This document shows positions 1-9,115 of a stretch of DNA of 64,000 bases, piece by piece (the stretch's first letter is position 1; each line of letters opens with the position of its first letter). The position numbers and the translations under genes were made by a program. The stretch lies in contig JAUIBW010000009.1 of NCBI GenBank assembly GCA_030427585.1, positions 1 to 64,000 of the forward strand, given 5' to 3'. The stretch comes from Bacteroidia bacterium (GTDB lineage: Bacteria; Bacteroidota; Bacteroidia; Flavobacteriales; Flavobacteriaceae). Below the pieces are notes generated by a model. That model was not told the DNA's origin and did no database searches. It was given only the letters and a program-made list of their open reading frames with translations.

Positions 1-190
1 TGATACCATCACTATTGGGTGTAACTACATTTGGAATAATCTCTGAAGAACCTGCAACATCTGAAATACTGAGTAGCTCTGAATCTATAACACAATCTAA
101 TAAGGTAATCCTAACAAAATAATCACCAATAGTATCTATCTCTATAGAACTTGTACCCTGACCAAAGTGTATTTCCTGATTTTTAAAGCA
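1..190 (-). pseudogene. 5'-truncated fragment of a gliding-motility-associated (CHU_C) surface protein, cut by the left edge
   Basis: Reading leftward on the minus strand from 190, an open frame runs off the window. It encodes a beta-rich stretch (GDYFVRITLLDC) and then PNVVTPNSDGI, which is the usual opening of the gliding-motility-associated C-terminal domain that targets proteins to the type IX secretion system. An in-frame TAG at 191-193 lies directly upstream, and there is no ATG in the visible frame. The upstream DNA in the same frame is not protein-like. This therefore looks like the tail of a large surface protein that has lost its 5' end, or one interrupted by a nonsense mutation or frameshift. 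The call of the domain is fairly firm; the pseudogene status is inferred from about 200 bases only. Confidence 0.5.
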
Positions 191-193
191 CTA

Positions 194-513
194 GCAGATA
201 GTACAGTAAAACGTATAATAACAAAGATTATTCTTACAAATTTATAGGTAAATTTTTCTTCCTAAAAACTATAATGAGTTAATTTTTTTGTTATTTAAAC
301 AATTATTAACTATTTGAAAATCAAATAGTTAATTGATGTTCTGTTTTTTTATAACTAATACATTATAAGTATACTAGCTCCTAAATAGTAAGTATTTGAT
401 GAATTGAAGTGATAGTTTAAGAGTGTTTTTACAAGTATAATGTTACAAGAAATCTAATATAAAAATGATAAATTCACACTCACATATGATAGTAAAATGA
501 ATATTTATGTATT
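194..513. other. AT-rich gene-free stretch with one hairpin
   Basis: No credible coding frame is visible on either strand. The only structure is a perfect inverted repeat at 306-332 with 12-base arms (TTAACTATTTGA and its complement) and a 3-base loop. It is AT-only in most of the stem, so it is a weak terminator candidate at best. Confidence 0.4.
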
Positions 514-552
514 AAAAAAACCCTCGTTTGAGTATTCAATGAGGGTTTTTTT
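514..552 (-). terminator. Rho-independent terminator of the OmpH-like gene
   Basis: The arms AAAAAAACCCTC (514-525) and GAGGGTTTTTTT (541-552) form a perfect stem. The U-run is in the right orientation for the leftward gene ending at 571, and the A-run would let it work in both directions. Confidence 0.85.
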
Positions 553-570
553 AATAGTTTAAAGAGAAAA

Positions 571-1104
571 TTACTCTTTTGTCTCAGTAGTTGTAGTATC
601 ACCTCCATTTAATTCTGCAAGAATCTTATCTGTAAGGTTTAATTCCTCTTTACCATATAGAATATTACTGGTTTCTGTATCTCCGTAGATATAAGTATAT
701 CCATTTTTCTTACCATAATCTTCTATAAAATTCTTCACCTTGCCTATAATAGAGTCTATCTCTGCTTGACTTCCTTGTTGAATCTCTTGCATTTTAGCTT
801 GTTGCTCTCTTTGTAAGCCTTGTTGCTTAACCATTAGCTCTTGCTCTTTCTTTTCTCTATTGGCAGCAGACATAGATTTCATAATATTTTTATATCCTTC
901 TACCTCAATCTGAAATTGTTTTGCCTTTTCTTCAAGTTCTGCACGTACTTCATTATTACGCTTAGTCCATTTTTCTTGAGCTGCTTTCATCTCTTTAAAA
1001 TCAGAAACAACTTTGGTGTTATTTACATAACCCGTTTTCTCTATTTGTTGATTACAAGAAGCTAAAATTAATAATGCACTTGCAACCCATACTATTTTTT
1101 TCAT
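571..1104 (-). CDS. OmpH/Skp-family periplasmic chaperone-like lipoprotein
   Basis: This 177-residue protein starts with a lipoprotein signal (LLILASC, modified Cys near residue 17). A long charged helical region at about residues 35-115 is rich in K, E and Q and contains a QQGLQREQQ segment, as in the tentacle coiled coil of Skp/OmpH. A short C-terminal beta-like part (YTYIYGDTE, ILYG) matches the OmpH family body. Family members hold outer-membrane proteins in the periplasm; the lipid anchor would tether this one to a membrane. It is the last gene of the leftward group and has its own terminator at 514-552. The family is fairly sure; the client proteins are unknown. Confidence 0.75.
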   Translation of the reverse strand: MKKIVWVASALLILASCNQQIEKTGYVNNTKVVSDFKEMKAAQEKWTKRNNEVRAELEEKAKQFQIEVEGYKNIMKSMSAANREKKEQELMVKQQGLQREQQAKMQEIQQGSQAEIDSIIGKVKNFIEDYGKKNGYTYIYGDTETSNILYGKEELNLTDKILAELNGGDTTTTETKE

Positions 1105-1333
1105 TTTTCAAAAATTTAATTCTGAGCAAAAATATCAAAGTTCATGCGATGTTATTCATTATATAGTCGTAAAAAATTATGTATAAGAAAAAACAATAAT
1201 ATAGTTGTTTTTAATAGTTTTTTTATATTAAAACTAAACAAAAATAAAGCGTTTTAAGCTCTTTTTAAAAAAAAGAGATACGAATACGTATGGACTATCA
1301 TAAAAAGAGAAAAAAAGTGTCTAAAAATAAACA

Positions 1334-2185
1334 TTAGTCATTTTTAAGCACATAAATATGTGAAGAATACTCGCCAGATCGTTTTGCTTTAAGATTAGAG
1401 TGTAATCCAATCCAAAAAGCGTTAAAAAAGTTCATTTTACCACTTTTGTATTTTTCTGATAAAAGTGATACATAAAATGAATCAAATTTCATAGGAAGTA
1501 CTTTTTCTAACTTCAAATTTTCTTCCTCAAAAATTTTTTGGATAGAAGTTTTAGAAAAATGCCAAAGATGTCTGGGAACATCATATGCAGCCCAAAAAGA
1601 GTTATACTGCTTTGCATCATATGACTTAAAATTTGGTACTGCTATAATTACAAATCCATTTGGTTTTAAAAGGCGTTTTAATTCTTTGATTTGAAGTTGT
1701 AAATCTGGTATATGTTCTAGAACATGCCACATGGTAATAACATCAAAACTTTTTGAATTCAAATTCGCCGTTTCTGATTTTAAATCAACTCCTTTTTGTT
1801 TTGCTAATGCTTTTGCTTGATGATTTGGTTCTACTCCCTCGATCTTCCAACCTTCATTTTTTGCAATATTCAAAAAATCACCAGTTCCTGCGCCAATATC
1901 TAAAAGTGTACCAGGTTGCTGATTTAACGTAGAAATAAGTTTAACCTTTTTGTTTAAAGAATATGTTTTGACTAAATGGTATAATTTTTCAAAAAGAGAT
2001 CGTTTTGCATCTGTATGAGAAATATAATCTTCACTCTCGTAATATTTACCCAATTCATTTTCATCAGGTTTTGGAGAAGTAACTAACATATCATACTCTT
2101 TATCGTAAAGCAACTGAAACTTTTCTCCAGAAACCGTATGATCTTTGCATTCGATAAAAAAATCTAAGGTATTTTGTTTATTCAT
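1334..2185 (-). CDS. Class I SAM-dependent methyltransferase (Methyltransf_23 type)
   Basis: The protein has 283 residues. The SAM-binding motif I is LLDIGAGTGDFL (about residues 93-104), followed by the acidic strand-2 end GVEPN, and motif FDVITMWHVLEHI with motif post-I LKRLLKPNGFVIIAVPN. After the Rossmann core, SFWAAYDVPRHLWHFS is a signature often seen in methyltransferases of this group acting on small molecules or glycans. The start lies 18 bases after the stop of the upstream lipoprotein gene, so the two are probably cotranscribed with mnmG. The substrate cannot be told from the sequence. Confidence 0.8.
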   Translation of the reverse strand: MNKQNTLDFFIECKDHTVSGEKFQLLYDKEYDMLVTSPKPDENELGKYYESEDYISHTDAKRSLFEKLYHLVKTYSLNKKVKLISTLNQQPGTLLDIGAGTGDFLNIAKNEGWKIEGVEPNHQAKALAKQKGVDLKSETANLNSKSFDVITMWHVLEHIPDLQLQIKELKRLLKPNGFVIIAVPNFKSYDAKQYNSFWAAYDVPRHLWHFSKTSIQKIFEEENLKLEKVLPMKFDSFYVSLLSEKYKSGKMNFFNAFWIGLHSNLKAKRSGEYSSHIYVLKND

Positions 2186-2203
2186 TTATATAGAAAGAAA
2201 AAT

Positions 2204-2701
2204 TTAAAACAATGGTTCTATTTTCATATTATTTTTTATACTTATCAAAAACGATCTGGTTTTATTATAAAACAATGATTTTGTAGAAAGACAATTATCA
2301 CCATTAGCATCTACAATGATAATTTTTACAAAAGTTTCAAGATCTCCTATTTCGTTTTCGGTATCTTCTTTGTTCGATTTATTTATTAAATCACTAACCA
2401 AATTTATTCTAACTTCTCTATCCGTTTCAAAACTTATTTTGATATTAAATTCGGTATCAAAATCATCGAATAGTTTTACATCAAAATCTGACAAATTTTG
2501 ATTGTCGTTTAAACCAAACTGTTTTCGTAATAAACGTTTCGCTTCTTCTGGATACATGTTCGGTTTAAAAAGAAATGATTCTTCATTGAACATGTTTTCG
2601 GTTTCAATTCTAAAATTATCAATCTGTTTTACCTTATGTGTCGTAATACACGAATAAAATGAAAATAAAGTAAAAAATAATATAAACGTATTTTTAATCA
2701 C
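2204..2701 (-). CDS. Hypothetical lipoprotein
   Basis: The 165-residue protein opens with a short signal and lipobox-like SFYSC (Cys about residue 18), so it is likely exported and lipid-anchored. The rest is mixed alpha/beta with no motif that I recognise. It lies between the frameshifted membrane-protein gene and the methyltransferase on the same strand. No function is proposed. Confidence 0.6.
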   Translation of the reverse strand: MIKNTFILFFTLFSFYSCITTHKVKQIDNFRIETENMFNEESFLFKPNMYPEEAKRLLRKQFGLNDNQNLSDFDVKLFDDFDTEFNIKISFETDREVRINLVSDLINKSNKEDTENEIGDLETFVKIIIVDANGDNCLSTKSLFYNKTRSFLISIKNNMKIEPLF

Positions 2702-2756
2702 TAAATTTATTGTATTCTAAAATTAGAAAAATTCACAAGCACCTTCTAACAAAAAA

Positions 2757-2772
2757 TGTTCCACGTGGAACT
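2757..2772. promoter_or_regulatory. parS-like ParB-binding site 1
   Basis: The 16-mer TGTTCCACGTGGAACT matches the palindrome found three more times at 5134-5232 at 15 of 16 positions. The general bacterial parS consensus is TGTTnCACGTGnAACA. The site overlaps the last two bases of the stop codon of the small membrane-protein gene (2771). Confidence 0.7.
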
Positions 2773-3248
2773 ATTCTTTAGATCGATCATAAATTTCTAC
2801 TTCCAAAAGTTCACTTAACTCATTAGCTTTTTTTAAAGCAATATCATAATCATCTTCTTCCAAGATTGTAAAAAACCTATTGTCTTTAAAAAATCTAACC
2901 ACCCACTTTTTAAATCTTGACTCACTTCCATCTTCCTCATTCCTACTTACGAATGAAGCATGAAAAACCGAAATATAGTCAGAGAATTCCAAATTAAGTT
3001 TAGTTCTCCAAAAAACCCATCTATAAAGAATAAAGAGTTTTTCATTTTTAAAGTTTTTAGTGATTCTATATGCAGTAGAAAAACCAGCAAAAAAAAACAC
3101 CAATACAAAAAAATAAGACACTTAAAATTACAGGTAATTTAACAACCAAAAAAGATACTAATGATATCATTGCATAAACAACAATTGTGATAACAGAAAA
3201 TACTTTAACCAATAAAGTTTCTGACTCTCGAATTATGACATAATCCAT
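2771..3248 (-). pseudogene. Small membrane protein interrupted by a one-base frameshift in a T9 tract
   Basis: Two overlapping frames cover this gene. The upstream frame (ATG at 3248, TGATG overlap with the mnmG stop) encodes two hydrophobic helices and ends at 3066. The downstream frame runs to 2771 and continues with a soluble domain (RYRITKNF-like, then a C-terminal LEEDDYDIALKKANELSELLEVEIYD). The frames cross exactly at nine A residues at 3089-3097 (T9 in the coding strand). Removing one T joins IGVFF to FAGFSTAY and yields one continuous protein of 158 residues. The cause may be a real mutation, slippage-dependent expression, or a sequencing error in the homopolymer. The protein family is not recognised. 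Confidence 0.65.
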
Positions 3249-5119
3249 CACCTACCCATATAAACCAAAAGCACAGAAATATCACTTGGTGAAACTCCAC
3301 TAATTCGAGACGCTTGAGAAACAGTTGCCGGTTTAATTTTAGACATTTTTTCTCTCGCTTCAAAAGATAATGATTTTAGTTTTGTGTAATCAAAATTCTT
3401 AGGAATTTTTACATCTTCAAGTCGGTTTAATTTATCTGCATTGTTTTTTTCTTTTTCGATATAACCAGAATACTTAACCTGAATTTCTGTTTGTTCTAAA
3501 ACTTCTTTATCCAAATCATTCTCCTCAATATATGCAGCTACTTTTTCAAGGTGTTTTATATCATCTAAAGTAATTTGAGGTCGAGAAAATAATTTAAATA
3601 ACTTTCCACTCTGGTTAATCGGTGATGTTTTCTTTTCTTCTAAAACAGGGTTTGCCTCCTCTGGAGAAACACTTGTATCTTTAAAAAATTGAACAAAAGC
3701 ACTTGCCTTTTTTTCCTTATCTTCCATTCTTCTCATTCGATCATCTGAAGCCAACCCAATCTCATAAGATTTTGGTGTAAGTCTAAAATCTGCATTATCT
3801 TGTCTTAATAAAGTTCTATACTCTGCACGTGAAGTAAACATTCGATATGGTTCTTCTGTTCCTTTGGTTATAAGATCGTCTATTAAAACACCTATATACG
3901 CTTCACTTCTTTTAAGAATAAAAGACTCTTTTTCTTTCACCTTTAATGCTGCATTTATTCCTGCCATTAATCCTTGAGATGCTGCTTCTTCATATCCAGT
4001 TGTTCCATTAATCTGTCCAGCAAAAAATAATCCGGTAATTAATTTTGTTTCTAATGTATGTGTTAATTGTGTAGGAGGAAAGTAATCATACTCTATAGCA
4101 TATCCAGGTCTAAAAAATTTCACGTTTTCAAAACCCACTACAGATTTTAAAGCTTTAAATTGAACATCCTCTGGCAATGATGTAGAAAATCCATTTACAT
4201 AAACCTCTACAGTGTTCCAACCTTCGGGTTCAACAAATAATTGATGTCTTTCTTTATCAGCAAACCTATTAATCTTATCTTCTATCGACGGACAATATCT
4301 TGGCCCAATACTTTTAATTCTACCATTAAACATTGGAGATCGATCAAAACCTTCTCGCAATAGATCATGTACTTCTATAGAGGTATAAGTCATATGACAT
4401 GATCTTTGTTTAGTAAGTGGTGTAGTTAAATCTGTATAACTAAACTTCTCAGGATTATCATCTCCTGGTTGTTCAATCATTTTAGAATAATCTAAAGATC
4501 TTCCATCTACCCTTGGAGGAGTTCCTGTTTTCATTCTTCCAGCATCAAAACCAAAATTAATTAATTGTTCTGTTATACCAGTTGCTGCTTTTTCTCCAGC
4601 TCTACCTCCACCAAATTGTTTTTCCCCGATATGAATTAATCCATTCAAAAATGTTCCGTTAGTTAGTACAACTGTCTTTGCTCTAACTTCTATTCCTAAT
4701 GATGTTTTGATTCCTTTTATTTCTCCGTTTTCTACCAAAAGACCGCTCACCATTTCCTGGTAAAAATCTAAATTAGGAGTTTGTTCTAACAGCAACCTCC
4801 ACTCTTCAGCAAAACGCATTCTATCACTTTGAACTCTTGGACTCCACATCGCAGGTCCTTTTGACTTGTTCAACATCTTAAATTGAATTGCGGTACGATC
4901 ACTCACGATTCCACTATACCCACCAAGCGCATCTATCTCTCTTACAATTTGTCCTTTTGCAATTCCACCCATGGCAGGGTTACAACTCATTTGCGCAATG
5001 TTCTGCAAATTCATTGTGATAAGCAAAGTGCTACACCCTAAATTGGCAGCTGCAGCTGCCGCCTCACTTCCGGCATGACCTGCACCAACCACTATTACAT
5101 CATACTCCTTTTCAAACAT
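3248..5119 (-). CDS. mnmG: tRNA uridine 5-carboxymethylaminomethyl modification enzyme MnmG (GidA)
   Basis: The 623-residue length matches the family. The FAD-binding motif VVGAGHAGSEAA is at about residues 11-22, followed by the MnmG signature SCNPAMGGIAKGQ near residue 46 and by GPRYCPSIEDKI near 270. With MnmE, MnmG installs the cmnm5 group on U34 of several tRNAs. The C-terminal helical region (LSFEAREKMSKIKPATVSQASRISGVSPSDISVLLVYM) is typical and is needed for MnmE contact. The gene is often close to oriC and parAB in bacteria, in keeping with the parS sites directly upstream. Its stop overlaps the start of the next gene. Confidence 0.97.
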   Translation of the reverse strand: MFEKEYDVIVVGAGHAGSEAAAAAANLGCSTLLITMNLQNIAQMSCNPAMGGIAKGQIVREIDALGGYSGIVSDRTAIQFKMLNKSKGPAMWSPRVQSDRMRFAEEWRLLLEQTPNLDFYQEMVSGLLVENGEIKGIKTSLGIEVRAKTVVLTNGTFLNGLIHIGEKQFGGGRAGEKAATGITEQLINFGFDAGRMKTGTPPRVDGRSLDYSKMIEQPGDDNPEKFSYTDLTTPLTKQRSCHMTYTSIEVHDLLREGFDRSPMFNGRIKSIGPRYCPSIEDKINRFADKERHQLFVEPEGWNTVEVYVNGFSTSLPEDVQFKALKSVVGFENVKFFRPGYAIEYDYFPPTQLTHTLETKLITGLFFAGQINGTTGYEEAASQGLMAGINAALKVKEKESFILKRSEAYIGVLIDDLITKGTEEPYRMFTSRAEYRTLLRQDNADFRLTPKSYEIGLASDDRMRRMEDKEKKASAFVQFFKDTSVSPEEANPVLEEKKTSPINQSGKLFKLFSRPQITLDDIKHLEKVAAYIEENDLDKEVLEQTEIQVKYSGYIEKEKNNADKLNRLEDVKIPKNFDYTKLKSLSFEAREKMSKIKPATVSQASRISGVSPSDISVLLVYMGR

Positions 5120-5133
5120 AACTTTTATTCAAC

Positions 5134-5149
5134 TGTTCCACGTGGAACA
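5134..5149. promoter_or_regulatory. parS-like site 2
   Basis: A perfect TGTTCCACGTGGAACA palindrome, 15 bases upstream of the mnmG start codon in the ybeY-mnmG gap. Confidence 0.8.
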
Positions 5150-5172
5150 TAATTTTATTACTCAAAAACAGT

Positions 5173-5188
5173 TGTTCCACGTGGAACA
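5173..5188. promoter_or_regulatory. parS-like site 3
   Basis: A perfect TGTTCCACGTGGAACA, extended by flanking GT/AC to a 20-base palindrome. It is 39 bases from site 2 and 44 from site 4, giving a tight three-site cluster. Confidence 0.8.
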
Positions 5189-5212
5189 ACTGCCGCCTTT
5201 TATTACTATTTA

Positions 5213-5632
5213 TTAATGTTCCACGTGGAACATTAATAGTTTTTCATTTTCCTTTTCTCTCATGCGTCTTTTCTCTTCCTTTAGCTTATCCTTATACCCA
5301 CAAAAGTGCAGTATCCCATGTATCAAAACTCTTCTCATTTCTTCCTCTTGTGAAACTTTAAATTCGATAGCATTCTCTACTACCCTTTCTGAAGAAATAA
5401 ATATATCACCATTTAGTTGGTCACCTATTGTGTTATCAAAACTTATAATATCTGTAAACGTATCGTGATTTAAAAAATCCTGATTCATCTTAAGTAAATA
5501 CTTATCGTCACATAAGATAAAATTTATTTCCCCTTCTAACTTATTCTCTGATAAAATAACAGCACTAATCCAAGAAGACAATGCAGCCTCATTTGGTAAC
5601 TCAATATTAGTTTCGTAAAAAAAATTAATCAT
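5213..5632 (-). CDS. ybeY: Endoribonuclease YbeY (16S rRNA maturation)
   Basis: The 139-residue protein carries the zinc-site signature HGILHFCGY near residue 105. The final family His (GYDH in E. coli) is replaced by GYKDK, a form that I believe is usual in Bacteroidota. The preceding DIISFD and GDIFIS segments are also typical. YbeY is a single-strand-specific endoribonuclease involved in 16S rRNA 3'-end processing and late 70S quality control. The start codon overlaps the end of the DUF4175 gene by 8 bases. The final codons (Met-Phe-His-Val-Glu-His-stop) are written by parS site 4, so the C-terminal residues are dictated by the DNA site. Confidence 0.92.
   Translation of the reverse strand: MINFFYETNIELPNEAALSSWISAVILSENKLEGEINFILCDDKYLLKMNQDFLNHDTFTDIISFDNTIGDQLNGDIFISSERVVENAIEFKVSQEEEMRRVLIHGILHFCGYKDKLKEEKRRMREKENEKLLMFHVEH
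5217..5232. promoter_or_regulatory. parS-like site 4, inside the 3' end of ybeY
   Basis: A perfect TGTTCCACGTGGAACA. In the ybeY frame it reads TTC CAC GTG GAA CAT within ATG..TAA, so it is both coding sequence and binding site. Confidence 0.8.
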
Positions 5633-8600
5633 TATCTTTCTTGAAATACTCTTGTACCTTTTGTTTATAATTTTGGCGCAAAGGTAATACTTGTCTATTT
5701 AATATTTCAGTAGTATTAAAATATTGTTTTGCCTTCTTTAATTGCTGTGAATTTTGATTACCAAATTGTACTTGATTTGTTTTACTCTCTCTTTTTTCTT
5801 CTTCACCTTGTTCTAATGTAGCGTTTTCTAATTTTAATAACTCATGCTTCAAATTAAGCATTTTAGACAAGGTTCTTTCATTAAATCCTTTCTCTAAAAG
5901 TTCCTGTTCGACCTCTTCCATTTTACGCAATAAACTACTTCCTATTTTATTTCCCTTTCCTTCTTTTCTTATCTTATCTTGCAAAGCATTTCTAAGCTGT
6001 TGCTGTTGTTTGTATATTTCATATAATTCGCCATTCATATCTTCTTTCTGCATCTGTGATTCTCCCTCTCCATTTTTATCATCACCATTTTTTTTGTTTC
6101 CTTCTTTTCCTCCTTTTTCATTTCCCTTCTTACCACTACCTTTATTATCTTTACTTTGTTGTTCTCCTTGCCTATTTCCTTTTTGTTCTCCTTCTTTATC
6201 GCCTTCCTTCTTCCCCTTTTCTGCACCTTCCTCCATCTTCTTATTTAGCTCATCCTGTTTTTTGATAATGTCTGGCAATTGAAATTCGTTAGAACCCTTT
6301 TTACCTTTACTTCCTGCTGCAGACATACTGTTTTGCATCTGATCCAAAGTTCTGCTTAATAAATATGCTAAATCATTTGATCCGGTAACAGTATACTGTT
6401 GATTAGCCGAGCCCTGAACAATCTGATTTTCTGCCAATCTTTCTAATGATTTATCTATATTAAATTCTATATCGGTTAATTTTTGTGTTACTATTTCAGT
6501 TATCTGTGGGGTACGTAATGCCAAAGCATAAAGGCTATCATCTATGTGCATAAAATTCTCTCTTAGTATACTTTGCTTTCTAAGTTTAGACGAATAACTA
6601 GGATTATTAATATCAATACCTTTAAACTGTTTCATTAAACCTTCTTGTCCCATAGAAAAGTCAACGAGATTATCCAAGATCTGTCTTAACATCTCCATAT
6701 CTTCTTGTTGCTGTTCTCCGCCCGCCATTTGCATTTGCATCATCATACCATTGCTCATCTGTTTCATCTTCTGTGCAGCACTTTTTTGGTTTTTCTTAGC
6801 ATCGGATTTATTTTCTTTTTCTAAGTTTTCGCTTGCTTTTTGTTGTTCTTTTTTTATTTCATTCTCATCATCTTTTTTCTGATCCAGGTTCATTGGCTTT
6901 TTTAAATCATCATTTTCTTTCCTAAGTTCTTCCATTTCTTTCTGGAAATTTTCAAACTCTTTATTTAATTCTTCCTGCTTTTCTTTTGTGTTTTCTTCTT
7001 CTTTTTTCTCAGATAATTCTTCTTGTCTTTTGGCCAAATCTTCTAACTCTTTAACCAATTTCTCATGCTTTTCTATCACATAATATCGCTTAGTTAATTC
7101 TAACAATTGTTCCAGATTCTTTTTAAGGCTTTTATTTTCTTTACCTAACTCTTCTAGCTTTTTTGTTAACTCCTCTTTTTGAATCTTATCTGCCAAACGT
7201 TCAATTTCCTCTAAAAGTTTTTCATTCTTTTTTAGTCTTTCTTCATTTCTTTCGAGTCTTTCTTTTAATGCATCCTTGAAGGGCTCTTCTTTTTCTTTAT
7301 TCTCTAATTGATCAAGATTATCTTTTAATTTGTTAGAAAAATCCTGCATCATTTTCTCTTGTTCTTTTTGTCTTTTTAAGAAATTATCAAGCTTTTTCTT
7401 ATCATTAAAATCTAAATTCTTTTTCTCCTTTTGTGTTTTACTTAAACTTTTTAATTCTTCTTCTTGTTCTTTAAACTTGTCTAATGACTTATTCAATCCA
7501 GAAATTGCTTCATTCTGTTTTTTTAACAAAACGTCTTCTTTTTCTACTTTTGTGAGTTGCCTAAAATTGAACACCTGACTTTTTGTACTCTTATAATTAT
7601 GAATCACATCATTATCAAAAACCTCAAAATAAAACTCATAATTACGCCCTTCTACTAAATCAATTCCTTCAGGAAAAGCATATATAAATTCATCAAAAAC
7701 AGTTTTAGTAATAGCCATATCTTTAACCATAATATCTGATGCATTCTCCTGATCATAATACACCAATCGTAGTTTACTTAATCCATAATCATCACTTACT
7801 CTACCAAAAAAATAAACAGTTTGATTATCTACAGAATCTTTTTCAGATTTTAAATTCAACTCTGGATATTGGTCTTTAATTACATTAAGGTTAAACGCTA
7901 AATTATCATGATCTTTTACATTCTGATTAGATGTAGTGATTTGATAATCCAAATTAGAATACACTTGTTTTTGATAAGAAAAATCAGTTCCATTTTTTAT
8001 CAAAGAAATAACAGAATCCTTAGTTTTTAATTCAACTTTATCTGTGTTTCTTGTGTAAACAATCCAATTAACTTTTGTTCCTTCCGGGATAGTTGCATTA
8101 CCAGAACTCTTAAGAACTTCATCTACTTTCTTAGTATATCCAGGGTAATCTAATTTCATTTCAAAATTAAGTAAAGCAGGTATTGGAACAACCGATAAAC
8201 GATGTGGTATCGAATTTACTTCGTTGGCACTTATGATAAATTCTAAAGACTCTTTTGGTTGAATAAACCTATATTCGAACTCACCCAAACCCATATTTTT
8301 TAAAAAATAAACTTCATCATTATATGAAATCGTAGCATTATCAGGAACTATATCACCAGCCGTTCTAACTTTAAGAACAAAATCCTTATTTTCGAAAGCA
8401 TTTAGATCTTTATTAACTATAAAAAATTGAAAAGGTGCTGGCGGTTCATAAGCAACTTCATAATTAACTACCCTTTTATAACTATCAGAAATCCATCTAG
8501 TTTTATTAAAAATCAACAATAGTAGGAATATAGCTACAGGAATTGCTGCATATTTAAGATATTTAGCATTCTTTTTTAAGTTAATAGCCAGCTTAAAAGG

Positions 8601-9014
8601 GATAGGTTTTAGTTCATTTGACTTCTGTTCTATACTTGCAAATAACAAAGTAGATGAATTTTCATTTTCACTTAATTGTAACAAGTTTAAAAGTCTATCA
8701 CTTACTTCTGGAAAATGATTTCCAATTATTGCAGACGCTTCTTTATAATCTATTCCTTTTGTAAGCTTAAATAATTTAGCAATTGGTACTAGTATAAACT
8801 TTACAAACAAACCTAATTCTACCGCAATAAAGAGCCAAAACAATATAGTTCTTCCCAGTCTACTAAGCCACAAAAAATTCTCAACAAGTAGTGTTATTAA
8901 AAAATATAAAACACCAATAGAGAAAAACAGAATAATACCCTTAATGAATTCATTAACATAATATTTTCTTGTAAACTGCTCTAACTTACCTTTTATGAAC
9001 TGAAAATTATCCAT
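5625..9014 (-). CDS. DUF4175-family large membrane-anchored coiled-coil protein
   Basis: The protein has 1129 residues. Three hydrophobic helices lie at the N-terminus (about residues 24-44, 49-71 and 150-172), followed by a beta-rich, probably periplasmic region (about 190-480). A very long Lys/Glu-rich coiled coil spans about 490-720, then a Met/Gln-rich part, and a low-complexity GKKEGDKEGEQ-type linker around 905-985, followed by a final helical region. This architecture matches the DUF4175 proteins of Bacteroidota, whose role is not known. Its stop overlaps the start of ybeY, so it probably heads the ybeY-mnmG transcript. The low-complexity linker generates several spurious opposite-strand frames. 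Confidence 0.75.
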   Translation of the reverse strand: MDNFQFIKGKLEQFTRKYYVNEFIKGIILFFSIGVLYFLITLLVENFLWLSRLGRTILFWLFIAVELGLFVKFILVPIAKLFKLTKGIDYKEASAIIGNHFPEVSDRLLNLLQLSENENSSTLLFASIEQKSNELKPIPFKLAINLKKNAKYLKYAAIPVAIFLLLLIFNKTRWISDSYKRVVNYEVAYEPPAPFQFFIVNKDLNAFENKDFVLKVRTAGDIVPDNATISYNDEVYFLKNMGLGEFEYRFIQPKESLEFIISANEVNSIPHRLSVVPIPALLNFEMKLDYPGYTKKVDEVLKSSGNATIPEGTKVNWIVYTRNTDKVELKTKDSVISLIKNGTDFSYQKQVYSNLDYQITTSNQNVKDHDNLAFNLNVIKDQYPELNLKSEKDSVDNQTVYFFGRVSDDYGLSKLRLVYYDQENASDIMVKDMAITKTVFDEFIYAFPEGIDLVEGRNYEFYFEVFDNDVIHNYKSTKSQVFNFRQLTKVEKEDVLLKKQNEAISGLNKSLDKFKEQEEELKSLSKTQKEKKNLDFNDKKKLDNFLKRQKEQEKMMQDFSNKLKDNLDQLENKEKEEPFKDALKERLERNEERLKKNEKLLEEIERLADKIQKEELTKKLEELGKENKSLKKNLEQLLELTKRYYVIEKHEKLVKELEDLAKRQEELSEKKEEENTKEKQEELNKEFENFQKEMEELRKENDDLKKPMNLDQKKDDENEIKKEQQKASENLEKENKSDAKKNQKSAAQKMKQMSNGMMMQMQMAGGEQQQEDMEMLRQILDNLVDFSMGQEGLMKQFKGIDINNPSYSSKLRKQSILRENFMHIDDSLYALALRTPQITEIVTQKLTDIEFNIDKSLERLAENQIVQGSANQQYTVTGSNDLAYLLSRTLDQMQNSMSAAGSKGKKGSNEFQLPDIIKKQDELNKKMEEGAEKGKKEGDKEGEQKGNRQGEQQSKDNKGSGKKGNEKGGKEGNKKNGDDKNGEGESQMQKEDMNGELYEIYKQQQQLRNALQDKIRKEGKGNKIGSSLLRKMEEVEQELLEKGFNERTLSKMLNLKHELLKLENATLEQGEEEKRESKTNQVQFGNQNSQQLKKAKQYFNTTEILNRQVLPLRQNYKQKVQEYFKKDND

Positions 9015-9115
9015 ATTTTATACCTTCCTTTTTCATTAACCACTAAATCTACAATTTTATTTTTAATAGAATTGTTATATTTATGATAATTCAATCGTCT
9101 AGAACATAAGTTGTT

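Noticed and set aside
6010-6282. Plus-strand frames within the DUF4175 gene
   Set aside because: They are opposite-strand images of the Lys/Glu/Gly low-complexity linker and look like Ser/Phe/Pro-rich noise.
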